A DNA stretch of 12,399 nucleotides, taken from positions 1 to 12,399 of the forward strand of contig CALYTU010000036.1 of the NCBI GenBank assembly GCA_945487445.1, in the 5' to 3' direction. This document shows positions 1 to 6,972 of this stretch, piece after piece; the first letter of the stretch is position 1; every line of letters begins with the position of its first letter. Position numbers and translations under genes: made by a program. The notes below the pieces were generated by a model. The model saw nothing but the letters and a program-made list of their open reading frames with translations, did not search any database and was not told the origin of the DNA. The DNA comes from an uncultured Clostridia bacterium. GTDB taxonomy: Bacteria > Bacillota > Clostridia > Oscillospirales > Oscillospiraceae.

Positions 1-1
1 T

Positions 2-694
2 AAGCGGAATAATCTTTTCAAAGGAAAGCTTCGCTGTGGTGAATGTGGTCATGCCATGAACCTGCGCAACAAGAACACTCACGGGAATCGGACCGAGTGG
101 TATATCTGTTATATGCATGAGCACTATAACTCTTCTTATTGCCCTAAGAAAGGCATCAAACGCACTGACTTGGATTCCACGGCTTTGCGGCTGATACAGT
201 CTCAAATCCAGTTACTGACAGATGCACAGGAAACATTTCGTCAGCTCAATCAGCAACCTGCAAGTAAGACCAGATATAGGATTTATCAGGATCAAATCCG
301 AGATGTCAGAAAGCAGATTGAACGATACATGGAACAGAAGGCTGCCCTGTATCAGAAATATGTTGATCTGGATATTTCCGAACGGGAATTTATGGTACAG
401 GCAGAAGAATTGTCAGCCAAGGCAGATGAACTGCGTATCTTCCTCGCGGAGCTGGAAAAGAATGCGCAAAAATACAGTACCGAATATGCAGGGAGCAGCT
501 ACTGGAATGCACAAATCAGAAGGTTTAAGGAATGCACTGAACTCTCTGCTGAAATGGTCGATGCTTTCATTGATACTATGACACTGTACAATGACGGTCA
601 TGTGGAAGTGAAGTTCAAATATAGGGATGAAATGGAACACTTGTCATCCTTGATTGCTCTTCGTAGACGGGAGGTGGGAAAATATGCTGTTTAA
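2..694 (+). CDS. Large serine recombinase, C-terminal part (5' end outside window)
   Basis: The reading frame is open from the window edge, so the N-terminal catalytic domain lies outside. What remains starts inside the recombinase zinc beta-ribbon: a Cys-Gly-Glu-Cys-Gly knuckle (first Cys at bases 35-37, second at 44-46), then a second pair around CYMHEHYNSSYC. A long charged heptad-like stretch follows (about bases 215-480), matching the coiled-coil arm of large serine integrases. In that family the zinc ribbon and coiled coil bind att DNA and control synapsis. The first ATG in frame, at base 56, lies inside the zinc ribbon and is not a real start. The gene ends in TAA at 692-694, overlapping the next recombinase by 11 bp, so the two are probably translationally coupled. 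Family assignment is good; the exact subfamily cannot be judged without the catalytic domain. Confidence 0.85.
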   Translation, partial: KRNNLFKGKLRCGECGHAMNLRNKNTHGNRTEWYICYMHEHYNSSYCPKKGIKRTDLDSTALRLIQSQIQLLTDAQETFRQLNQQPASKTRYRIYQDQIRDVRKQIERYMEQKAALYQKYVDLDISEREFMVQAEELSAKADELRIFLAELEKNAQKYSTEYAGSSYWNAQIRRFKECTELSAEMVDAFIDTMTLYNDGHVEVKFKYRDEMEHLSSLIALRRREVGKYAV

Positions 695-2288
695 AAAGGT
701 GATGGCGCTGTATATTCGACTTTCTATTGAGGATGGAGATCTCAAGAAAAATACAGATAAAACGGAGAGCAATAGTGTCACCAACCAAAGAAAACTCCTG
801 ATGGATTATATTCAATCTCATCCTGAACTGTCAGAGTATGAACTACAGGAGTATTGTGATGACGGATATACCGGTACGAATTTCGAGCGACCACGGTTTC
901 AGGAGATGATGGAAAATGTTAAGCGTGGACAGATTCATTGTATCATAGTAAAGGATCTGTCTCGTTTTGGCCGTGAGTATTTGGAGGTTGGGGCTTATCT
1001 GGAATTGATCCTGCCGCTGTTTGGTACACGATTCATATCTGTCAATGATGCATTTGACAGTAACCGTTATGTCGGGACTACCGGAGGCATGGAGTTAGCT
1101 CTCCATAATCTGATCAATGGTATGTACAGCCGGGATTTGTCTGTAAAAGTTCGCTCTGCAATCAAGACCCGAAATCGTCGTGGTCAGTATTGGGGCGGTT
1201 TTGCGTTCTACGGATATGAACTTTCTCCGGAAGATAAACACAAGCTTGTGGTGGATGAAGAGGTCCGTCATATTATTGTGAAAATCTTTGAACTATGTAT
1301 TGAAGGTTTCAGCACAATGCAAATTGCGCAGAAACTCAACGGAATGAATGTTCCCTGTCCTGCAGAGCACAAAAAACGCAAAGGACAGAAATATAATGGC
1401 CGGATGATAGAAAGCACCTGCATTTGGATTGGCAGCACTGTACGGAAAATCCTTAATGATGAGCGCTATACCGGAAAGATGATTACAGGCACGCGGGAGA
1501 CGGATGGAATCCGTTCCACCAAGATGCGTTCCATTCCCAAGGATCAGTGGTTTGTAGTAGAAGACGCCCACGAAGCCATTATCACACAGGAAATGTTTGA
1601 CGCCGCTGCTGCTTCTCTCAAATCGAGAATACGAACGGTCAACGAAAATACCGCCGGAGACCGAAAAAACAATTTATTTGTCTGTGGTTTTTGCGGGAGA
1701 AAATTGCAAAAATCCACTGGGAAGCAAATTCATTTGTATTGCATGAAAGGACGCAATGATTCTTCCTCTATCTGCGGAGGCATTCACGAAGAGTGGGATG
1801 CATTACAACAAAGTGTTTTATCAGTGGTTCGTTCCCATGCCGGCATTATGTTGGATAACGCAGACCAATATGTGAAAGAGCATATCACAGAAGAAACACG
1901 CTTAGGGGGCGAGATTAGACGTATGGAAAGTAAACTCGCTTCCTTGAGAGTCAGAAAGGCTACTCTATATGAGGAATATAGAAAAGGTCATTACTCAAAA
2001 GAGCAGTTCATGCGTATGCAACATGAAGATCAGCGCACAATTGAAAAATTGGAATCGCAAATCAAACGTGACCGGTCTCGAATGGAAAGTATGAAACATG
2101 AAATTGATCGGGCTCAAAAAACAATTACGAGAGCAACGGAACTTTTACCGCTGCACACTTATGATCCGAATGTGATCAGGAAATTTGTCTCTGAAATTAG
2201 AGTGTTTGGAAATCATCGCTTGGAAATTTCTTTTACGCACAAGGATATGTTTGCGTCTGGAAATGATGCCGTATCACTTACTCAATAA
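684..2288 (+). CDS. Large serine recombinase (site-specific integrase/excisionase of a mobile element)
   Basis: A complete 534-residue large serine recombinase. The resolvase-type catalytic domain is at the N terminus (YIRLSIED, with Ser14 the likely nucleophile, and KDLSRFGRE at about 90-98). The recombinase domain follows (about 165-310), then a zinc ribbon with Cys334, Cys337, Cys353 and Cys364, then a charged coiled-coil segment at about 400-480. Such enzymes cut and join attP and attB through a phosphoserine link to integrate or excise an element. The ATG at 684 is chosen because GGAGGTGG lies about 6 bases upstream; a TTG at 654 would extend it by ten unlikely residues. It overlaps the preceding recombinase gene and reads outward towards the element end. 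Tandem large serine recombinases are known from integrative elements of Firmicutes; whether both are needed here is unknown. Confidence 0.93.
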   Translation: MLFKKVMALYIRLSIEDGDLKKNTDKTESNSVTNQRKLLMDYIQSHPELSEYELQEYCDDGYTGTNFERPRFQEMMENVKRGQIHCIIVKDLSRFGREYLEVGAYLELILPLFGTRFISVNDAFDSNRYVGTTGGMELALHNLINGMYSRDLSVKVRSAIKTRNRRGQYWGGFAFYGYELSPEDKHKLVVDEEVRHIIVKIFELCIEGFSTMQIAQKLNGMNVPCPAEHKKRKGQKYNGRMIESTCIWIGSTVRKILNDERYTGKMITGTRETDGIRSTKMRSIPKDQWFVVEDAHEAIITQEMFDAAAASLKSRIRTVNENTAGDRKNNLFVCGFCGRKLQKSTGKQIHLYCMKGRNDSSSICGGIHEEWDALQQSVLSVVRSHAGIMLDNADQYVKEHITEETRLGGEIRRMESKLASLRVRKATLYEEYRKGHYSKEQFMRMQHEDQRTIEKLESQIKRDRSRMESMKHEIDRAQKTITRATELLPLHTYDPNVIRKFVSEIRVFGNHRLEISFTHKDMFASGNDAVSLTQ

Positions 2289-2431
2289 CGATGAAACTGA
2301 CCGGTTTTTATGCAACTTGGTTTTATTATATCAAAAGGGGTTCTAATTTTGTCACATTTGAATCGTGTTTGGACCCCTTGAAAACCCTGATATAATCAGG
2401 AAAAATAAAACTTGGTTAATACTTGACACAA
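2289..2431. other. Probable terminal non-coding end of the integrated element (att-side junction)
   Basis: This AT-rich stretch lies between the outward-facing recombinase and the GC-rich chromosome. It contains an inverted repeat (AAGGGGTTC at 2335-2343 against GGACCCCTT at 2371-2379, one G-T pair), a second one (CCTGAT at 2386-2391 and ATCAGG at 2395-2400 around ATA), and a 9-bp direct repeat AACTTGGTT at 2314-2322 and 2409-2417. Neither hairpin has a downstream T run on the plus strand, so they are poor terminators and could instead be recombinase-binding sites. The exact crossover cannot be placed without the empty site or the other end of the element. Confidence 0.5.
2314..2417. repeat. 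9-bp direct repeat AACTTGGTT flanking the element end
   Basis: The 9-mer AACTTGGTT occurs at 2314-2322 and again at 2409-2417, 95 bp apart, on both sides of the two inverted repeats at the recombinase-proximal end of the element. Repeats of this kind can be subterminal recombinase-binding sites. With only two short copies, chance in AT-rich DNA is also possible. Confidence 0.3.
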
Positions 2432-2551
2432 GCAGAAGGCTGGGTCACGGGTATGGCGGTCAAGATGTTCACGATTGCCGGCCCTGTCATCGTCTACGGT
2501 ACGCTGGCAAGCGTTCTGTACGGGGTGATCTATTGGCTTTGCACCATGTAG
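2432..2551 (+). pseudogene. 3' remnant of a membrane-protein gene, interrupted by the element
   Basis: Reading from GCA at 2432 to TAG at 2549-2551 gives 39 codons with no usable start and an in-frame stop just upstream at 2417-2419. The peptide (AEGWVTGMAVKMF, then a hydrophobic helix of about 20 residues containing GPVIVYGTLASVLYG, ending YWLCTM) looks like the last transmembrane segment of a polytopic membrane protein. Its codons are GC-rich like the chromosome and unlike the recombinases. The abrupt start next to the recombinase end suggests that the mobile element split this gene, leaving the 5' part on the other side. I do not recognise the family; a transporter is likely but unproven. 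It converges on prfC with a 42-bp gap and no visible terminator. Confidence 0.5.
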
Positions 2552-2593
2552 GTCTTCAGGCTTTCGGCAATCACCCGGGATGCTTGCAGCGGT

Positions 2594-4171
2594 TCAGGTC
2601 ATCTCCGTCAGCTCGAGGCCGGGGTTCTTGCGCTTGGTGAAATCAATGGCCCAGAAGGAAGAGAAGACCAGAAGCTTCCTGCCCCGGTAATCCTCCAGCA
2701 GCTCCACATCGGAGCTCAGGTTCAGATCTTTCTCTTGCACGGGGCTGGCAGTAATGAAGCGCAGCTCCTCATAGGGAAGGCTCTCCATCCGCAGCTCCAC
2801 GCCGTATTCGTTCCGCATCCGGTACTGGAACACGTCGAATTGCAGGGTGCCCACGACGCCCACGACGACCTCCTCCATGCCGGTCTCCGGCTTCTTGAAG
2901 ATCTGAATGGCGCCCTCCTGGGCGATCTGTTCGGTTCCCTTAATGAACTGCTTGCGCTTCATGGTGTCTTTGGGGCTCACCCGGGAAAAATGCTCCGGGG
3001 CGAAGGTAGGAATGCCGGCGAAGCGGAACTTTTGGCCGGGGACGGTGATGGTATCTCCGATGGCGAAGATGCCGGGATCGAAGACGCCGATGATGTCGCC
3101 CGCGTAGGCCTCCTCCACGATCTCCCGTTCCGAGGCCATGAGCTGCTGGGGCTGGGAAAGACGCATCTTTTTGCCCGCCTGGACATGGTAATACTCCGCC
3201 TCGCGCTGGAACTGCCCGGAGCAGATGCGCATAAAGGCCAGCCGGTCCCGGTGGGCTTTGTTCATGTTCGCCTGAATTTTGAAGACGAAGGCGGAAAAAT
3301 CGGGGGAGAAGGCGTCAATCAGCCCGCAGTCCGCTGTCCGGGAGAGGGGAGGTGGGGTCATCTGCAGAAACGCCTCCAAAAACGGCTCCACGCCGAAATT
3401 AGTCAGAGCCGAACCGAAAAAGACGGGGCTGAGCTCGCCCGCCCGGACCTCTTCCATGTTGAACTCCCGGCCTGCCGAGAGCAGCTCCACATCTTCAATG
3501 AGCTGGCTGTGTTTCCCGGCGCCGATGATCTCGTCCACCGCCTCGTCATAGAGGTCGATCTGTCTCGTTTCGGCCTTGCTTTTGCCGGACAGACCGGAGA
3601 AGAGGAGAAGCTGGCTTCTCTGGCGGTCATAAACGCCCCGAAATTCCTTGCCGGAGCCGATGGGCCAGTTCATCGCGCAGGTTTCGATACCCAACTCCCG
3701 CTCCAGCTCGTCGAGCAGGTCGAATGGGTCTTTCGATTCGCGGTCCATTTTGTTGATGAAGGTGAAGATGGGAATGTGACGCATGGCGCAGACCTTGAAG
3801 AGCTTGCGCGTCTGCGCCTCAACGCCCTTGCTGCCGTCAATGACCATGACGGCCGAATCCGCGGCCATTAGGGTGCGGTAAGTGTCCTCGGAGAAGTCCT
3901 GGTGGCCCGGGGTGTCCAAAATGTTGATGCAAAAGCCGTTATACTGGAACTGCATCACGGATGAGGTCACGGAAATGCCGCGCTGCTTTTCGATTTCCAT
4001 CCAGTCGGAAACGGCGGCGCGAGTGTTCTTCTTGCCCTTAACCGCGCCGGCCTGCGCAATGGCGCCTCCGTAGAGCAGAAATTTTTCGGTCAGAGTGGTC
4101 TTGCCGGCGTCGGGGTGGGAGATGATCGCAAATGTCCTCCGCCGGGAGATCTCCTGCTGTAAAGTTGCCAT
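2594..4171 (-). CDS. prfC: Peptide chain release factor 3 (RF3), translational GTPase
   Basis: A full-length 525-residue RF3, close to the usual size of the family. The GTPase motifs are in order: P-loop SHPDAGKTT (18-26), switch I RGISVT (64-69), DTPGHQDF (86-93) and NKMD (140-143). EF-G-like domains II and III follow. RF3 uses GTP to remove RF1 or RF2 from the ribosome after peptide release and also helps abort translation after misincorporation. The ATG at 4171 is supported by AAAAGGAG about 7 bases upstream. The gene is transcribed away from murI from its own promoter, with a leader of about 120 nt that carries minimal ORFs (separate entry). A long antisense frame over this gene is a codon-bias shadow. 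Confidence 0.97.
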   Translation of the reverse strand: MATLQQEISRRRTFAIISHPDAGKTTLTEKFLLYGGAIAQAGAVKGKKNTRAAVSDWMEIEKQRGISVTSSVMQFQYNGFCINILDTPGHQDFSEDTYRTLMAADSAVMVIDGSKGVEAQTRKLFKVCAMRHIPIFTFINKMDRESKDPFDLLDELERELGIETCAMNWPIGSGKEFRGVYDRQRSQLLLFSGLSGKSKAETRQIDLYDEAVDEIIGAGKHSQLIEDVELLSAGREFNMEEVRAGELSPVFFGSALTNFGVEPFLEAFLQMTPPPLSRTADCGLIDAFSPDFSAFVFKIQANMNKAHRDRLAFMRICSGQFQREAEYYHVQAGKKMRLSQPQQLMASEREIVEEAYAGDIIGVFDPGIFAIGDTITVPGQKFRFAGIPTFAPEHFSRVSPKDTMKRKQFIKGTEQIAQEGAIQIFKKPETGMEEVVVGVVGTLQFDVFQYRMRNEYGVELRMESLPYEELRFITASPVQEKDLNLSSDVELLEDYRGRKLLVFSSFWAIDFTKRKNPGLELTEMT

Positions 4172-4184
4172 GATGGTCTCCTTT

Positions 4185-4242
4185 TCACATTCTTTCGTTA
4201 TGATCGCATAATTGTTCTTCGCAACGTGTTCGTATCTTACAT
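4185..4242 (-). promoter_or_regulatory. Minimal upstream ORFs in the prfC leader (candidate termination-sensing leader)
   Basis: On the minus strand the prfC leader contains an immediate start-stop pair AUG-UAA (4242-4237), preceded by AGGAG (4253-4249) at an ideal 6-base spacing. It also contains a three-codon ORF AUG-CGA-UCA-UAA (4209-4198), and a second start-stop AUG-UGA (4190-4185) whose stop abuts the prfC Shine-Dalgarno. These features are directly visible. Their use is inference: ribosomes pausing at the stops when release factors are limiting could change access to the prfC ribosome site. AUGUAA stalling is established in plant NIP5;1 leaders, and release factor RF2 is known to autoregulate at its own UGA. 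Chance occurrence remains possible. Confidence 0.4.
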
Positions 4243-4298
4243 TGGGATCTCCTCGGTTTTCAGAATATGTGGGAACCTTTGTTCACTGTCTGCCTGCT

Positions 4299-4327
4299 AT
4301 CATACCACAGCTTCCTTGGAAATACAA
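4299..4327 (-). promoter_or_regulatory. Predicted sigma-A promoter of prfC
   Basis: Reading the minus strand, TTGTAT (4327-4322) and TATGAT (4304-4299) are separated by exactly 17 bp. Transcription would start near 4292, giving a leader of about 120 nt. The -35 box lies only 10 bp from the -35 box of the divergent murI promoter, so two polymerases could compete for this site. Confidence 0.7.
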
Positions 4328-4337
4328 GAAAAAACAG

Positions 4338-4366
4338 TTGCTTTTTTTGCCGGAAGCGGTTACAAT
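4338..4366 (+). promoter_or_regulatory. Predicted sigma-A promoter of murI-HD
   Basis: TTGCTT (4338-4343) and TACAAT (4361-4366) are separated by 17 bp, placing the start near 4373 and giving a leader of about 40 nt before the murI ATG at 4415. It is back to back with the prfC promoter. Confidence 0.7.
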
Positions 4367-4414
4367 AAAATAGATAACCAAAAACAGACATGGAAGCAAA
4401 GGCGGTGAGAGAGC

Positions 4415-5818
4415 ATGGACAAGCGGGAACGACCCATTGTGGTCTTTGACTCCGGCGTGGGCGGCGTGAGCGTGCTGCGGGCCCTGGTGCGGGAGCTGCC
4501 GGACGAGGAATTTGTCTACTTCGGTGACTCTGCCAACGCTCCCTACGGGCCGCGCTCTACGGAGGAGATTCGCGCCCTGACCCTGGAGAACCTGACCCGC
4601 CTGAAAAACGACTATGATTTCAAAGCCGCTGTAATTGCCTGCAACACCGCCACCAGCGCCGCCATTGGGGCGCTCCGGGCCGCCTGGCCCGAACTGCCGA
4701 TCCTTGGGATCGAGCCTGCGCTCAAGCCTGCCGCCGACCGGCACCCCGGCGAAACCGTGGTGGTTATGGCCACGGAAACGACCCTGCGGGAAGAGAAATT
4801 CGCCGCGCTGACGCTTCGGATGGCTGATCGCTGCCAGGTGGTCAGCCTGCCCTGCCCGGAGCTCGTGACCTTCGTGGAGCGGGGAGAAATCAACAGCCCT
4901 GACCTGGAGGACTATCTGCGCCGCGTCCTGGAGCCCTACGCCGACGGCCGGGCCGCCGCCGTGGTTCTGGGCTGCACCCATTTCCCCTTTGCCGCGGACG
5001 TATTGCGCCGGATCCTGGCCCCGGCTACGGAACTGCTTGATGGCAGCGAGGGAACGGCCCGCAACGCTCGCTCCCAGCTGGCGGAACGCTCCCTGCTGCG
5101 GGAATCAGGCTCCGGGCGTGTGACCTTCCTGAATTCCAGCCCGGACCCCGCGCTGATTGACCTGTGTCAGCGCCTTTTACAGACGGAGCCGCTTCCGCCT
5201 CTGCCTGAACGACTGATAAGGAGAACGCATATGGATCCCAAGGAACGATTTATCGCCATTTTTCGCCAGTACATCCAGCGGCAGGGAGCGGAGGACTTAT
5301 TAGGCTTCCTGCTCCAGTCCGATTTTTTCGAGGCGCCTGCCAGCGCCCGTTACCACTCCGCCACACCCGGCGGACTTTGCCAGCACAGCCTGAATGTATA
5401 TGACTGTCTCCGGGCCTACATGGCCAGGCCCCGTGTTCAGCAGCTGTACGGCCTGACCGGGGAGGACTACACTGAGCAGAGCATCGCCATCGTCGCCCTG
5501 CTCCACGACCTTTGCAAAATCGGCTGCTACAAGCCCGGCTTCCGAAATGTCAAGGACGAGCGGGGGGCCTGGCAGAAGGTTTCCACCTACAGTTTCGAGG
5601 ATGCCTTTCCCTTCGGGCATGGTGAGAAATCTGTCTGGATGATTATGAAATATATGAAGCTCACCGATCACGAGGCTTTCGCCATCCGCTATCACATGGG
5701 CTTCTCCGGGGAAGAGGACAGCCGCACTGTGGGCCAGGCATTGGCAAAATTTCCCCTTGCCTTTGCCTTGAACGTAGCCGATTCCGAGGCAACGTATTTT
5801 CTGGAGACAACCCCCTGA
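4415..5818 (+). CDS. murI: Glutamate racemase fused in frame to an HD-domain phosphohydrolase
   Basis: The frame encodes 467 residues, much longer than a normal glutamate racemase (about 265). Residues 1 to about 265 are a complete MurI, with VVFDSGVGG (Asp12), ACNTATSA (Cys76) and GCTHFPF (Cys187, His189); the two cysteines are the expected acid-base pair that interconverts L- and D-glutamate for peptidoglycan. From Met273 a second domain begins with HD-superfamily motifs: GLCQHSLN (His324), LLHDLCK (His364-Asp365), His402, His427 and a late Asp456. The junction (bases 5210-5233) carries an out-of-frame TGA-TAA, AAGGAG and an ATG, exactly what would separate two genes. The fusion may therefore be recent, a frameshift, or a sequence error. 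The murI start is supported by a weak ribosome site (AAAGGCGGTGA). Both activities are clear by motif; the substrate of the HD part is unknown. Confidence 0.9.
   Translation: MDKRERPIVVFDSGVGGVSVLRALVRELPDEEFVYFGDSANAPYGPRSTEEIRALTLENLTRLKNDYDFKAAVIACNTATSAAIGALRAAWPELPILGIEPALKPAADRHPGETVVVMATETTLREEKFAALTLRMADRCQVVSLPCPELVTFVERGEINSPDLEDYLRRVLEPYADGRAAAVVLGCTHFPFAADVLRRILAPATELLDGSEGTARNARSQLAERSLLRESGSGRVTFLNSSPDPALIDLCQRLLQTEPLPPLPERLIRRTHMDPKERFIAIFRQYIQRQGAEDLLGFLLQSDFFEAPASARYHSATPGGLCQHSLNVYDCLRAYMARPRVQQLYGLTGEDYTEQSIAIVALLHDLCKIGCYKPGFRNVKDERGAWQKVSTYSFEDAFPFGHGEKSVWMIMKYMKLTDHEAFAIRYHMGFSGEEDSRTVGQALAKFPLAFALNVADSEATYFLETTP
5231..5818 (+). other. HD-domain phosphohydrolase module with its own internal start
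   Basis: This is the 195-residue 3' half of the murI frame, listed separately because it looks like an independent gene. ATG at 5231 is preceded by AAGGAG with a 7-base spacer, a better ribosome site than that of murI itself. Metal-binding residues in local numbering are His52, His92-Asp93, His130, His155 and Asp184, an arrangement typical of HD phosphohydrolases acting on nucleotides or nucleic acids. It could be made from the internal start, as the tail of the fusion, or both. No substrate can be assigned. Confidence 0.6.
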
Positions 5819-5822
5819 GCAA

Positions 5823-5870
5823 CAGGCTGCAAGGAGCTCCTGCCTAATGGCAGGAGCTCCTTGCGGCTTG
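5823..5870. terminator. Long hairpin between convergent murI-HD and anti-sigma genes
   Basis: A perfect 16-bp stem (5829-5844 with 5849-5864) closes a TAAT loop and extends to 22 bp with two G-U pairs (5823-5870). It begins 4 bases after the murI-HD stop and ends 13 bases before the anti-sigma stop on the other strand, the expected place for a bidirectional terminator. However, no T run follows it in either direction (plus strand continues AAAAAATATT), so it is either a U-less terminator, an mRNA 3'-end stabiliser, or a palindromic repeat unit. Confidence 0.6.
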
Positions 5871-5883
5871 AAAAAATATTGCT

Positions 5884-6972
5884 TTACGGAGAATCAGAAT
5901 TTGCGGCGAACACCAGATAGGCCGTCTTTCCTTCATTGGGCGTGTAATCCTCGGCGGGGAAGAAGAGACCCCAATTTTCCTCGGTGCGCAGGTGGATGGC
6001 CCAATCCTCCGGCCAGGTCTGGGGCCAGGCGATGGGATGCGCCCGGGGTGCCCAAGTGATGACGCGATAGAGGCTTTCGCTGCCGGGGTCCAGGGACTCC
6101 ATGCGGATCATCAGTCCCGTCTCCGCTTCACGCACATCGGCTTCCATCCCCTCGGACTGTGGCAAATTGGATAGCAGCCACTCCTGGATCGCCAGAGCGG
6201 TGCCGCAGTCTGTGGCATAGCAGATTGCGCTGTCCACCGTCTCAGCCTCCAGCTCCTCGGTCAGTGCATAGAGCGACGGTTCCTCAACCCGCAGCAGATC
6301 GAACAGACTCTCCGGGCTGAACTCCGTGTAGAGCAGGACCATTGCGTTTTCCCGGCTGCTGAGCGCCGCACAGAGTGTCCGGTCGCCCTCGGTGACGGGC
6401 TGCGCCGGAAGGCGCACACCTGCGGTGTTGCCGCCGTTTCGGTAGTAATCGGATTCCTCGGCTTCTGTCGGACGGAGGGCACAGCTCCCTGTTTCTACCG
6501 TTCCGCTCTGAGTCAGATTGGGCTTCAGTGTAAAATACTGATCGCTTCCTTCGTTCTGATGCGCCGGTTCCTCTATGGCGGCGGAAATGCTCTGAGGTGC
6601 GGATGTGGCCGCTTTGTCCGCCGAGGCGGAACCGTAAAGAGTCTGACCCAGTGGGAAGACCTTGAGCCCGACCAGCAACACCAGCACAGCGGCTGCGGCG
6701 CCGAGCGCCGTACCCGGCCCAAACCAGCGGCGAGTGGGTTTTTTGGCCTTGCCGGTGGCCTGATCAATGCGGTAGAGAACTCCCTTTTTTAGACCCTCCG
6801 GCGCGGGCTCGCCGAGATTCGCAACCCGCCGGTCCAGTCCGTTCAAGGTTTCTGCCAGTTGCCTGCAGGCAGGGCAGCCGTTGAGATGCGCTTGCAGCGC
6901 ATCGGATTGTTCTCGGTCAATCGCGCCGTCCAACCGGGCGCTCATCAGAACCATGGCTTGTTCACAGGTCAT
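5884..6972 (-). CDS. Membrane-bound zinc-finger anti-sigma factor
   Basis: A 362-residue protein. The N terminus is a zf-HC2-type anti-sigma domain: Cys3, then HLNGCPAC giving His29, Cys33 and Cys36, the ZAS zinc motif. One transmembrane helix at about 88-108 follows a basic segment (KAKKPTRRW), which predicts a cytoplasmic N terminus and an extracellular domain of about 250 residues. That outer domain has no motif I recognise and is acidic. The family holds an ECF sigma factor inactive at the membrane until an envelope signal releases it. Its ATG overlaps the stop of the upstream sigma gene (ATGA), with AGGGAGG upstream, so the pair is translationally coupled, as expected for cognate partners. 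The signal sensed is unknown. Confidence 0.85.
   Translation of the reverse strand: MTCEQAMVLMSARLDGAIDREQSDALQAHLNGCPACRQLAETLNGLDRRVANLGEPAPEGLKKGVLYRIDQATGKAKKPTRRWFGPGTALGAAAAVLVLLVGLKVFPLGQTLYGSASADKAATSAPQSISAAIEEPAHQNEGSDQYFTLKPNLTQSGTVETGSCALRPTEAEESDYYRNGGNTAGVRLPAQPVTEGDRTLCAALSSRENAMVLLYTEFSPESLFDLLRVEEPSLYALTEELEAETVDSAICYATDCGTALAIQEWLLSNLPQSEGMEADVREAETGLMIRMESLDPGSESLYRVITWAPRAHPIAWPQTWPEDWAIHLRTEENWGLFFPAEDYTPNEGKTAYLVFAANSDSP

Noticed and set aside
2424..2429. TTGACA next to the element junction as an outward promoter
   Set aside because: No acceptable -10 box lies 16-18 bp downstream; the nearest TATGGC is 22 bp away.
2365..2640. 91-codon plus-strand frame across the element junction
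   Set aside because: It runs through the composition break and into the prfC 3' end, with no ribosome site and no family resemblance; the in-phase remnant at 2432-2551 is the better reading.
2735..3871. 378-codon open frame opposite prfC
   Set aside because: It lies fully antisense to a clear RF3 gene. Its composition (His, Gly, Ala, Glu and Leu rich, no domain) is typical of a shadow of GC-rich codons.
4283..4981. 232-codon minus-strand frame over the 5' part of murI
   Set aside because: Antisense to conserved racemase motifs and overlapping both promoters.
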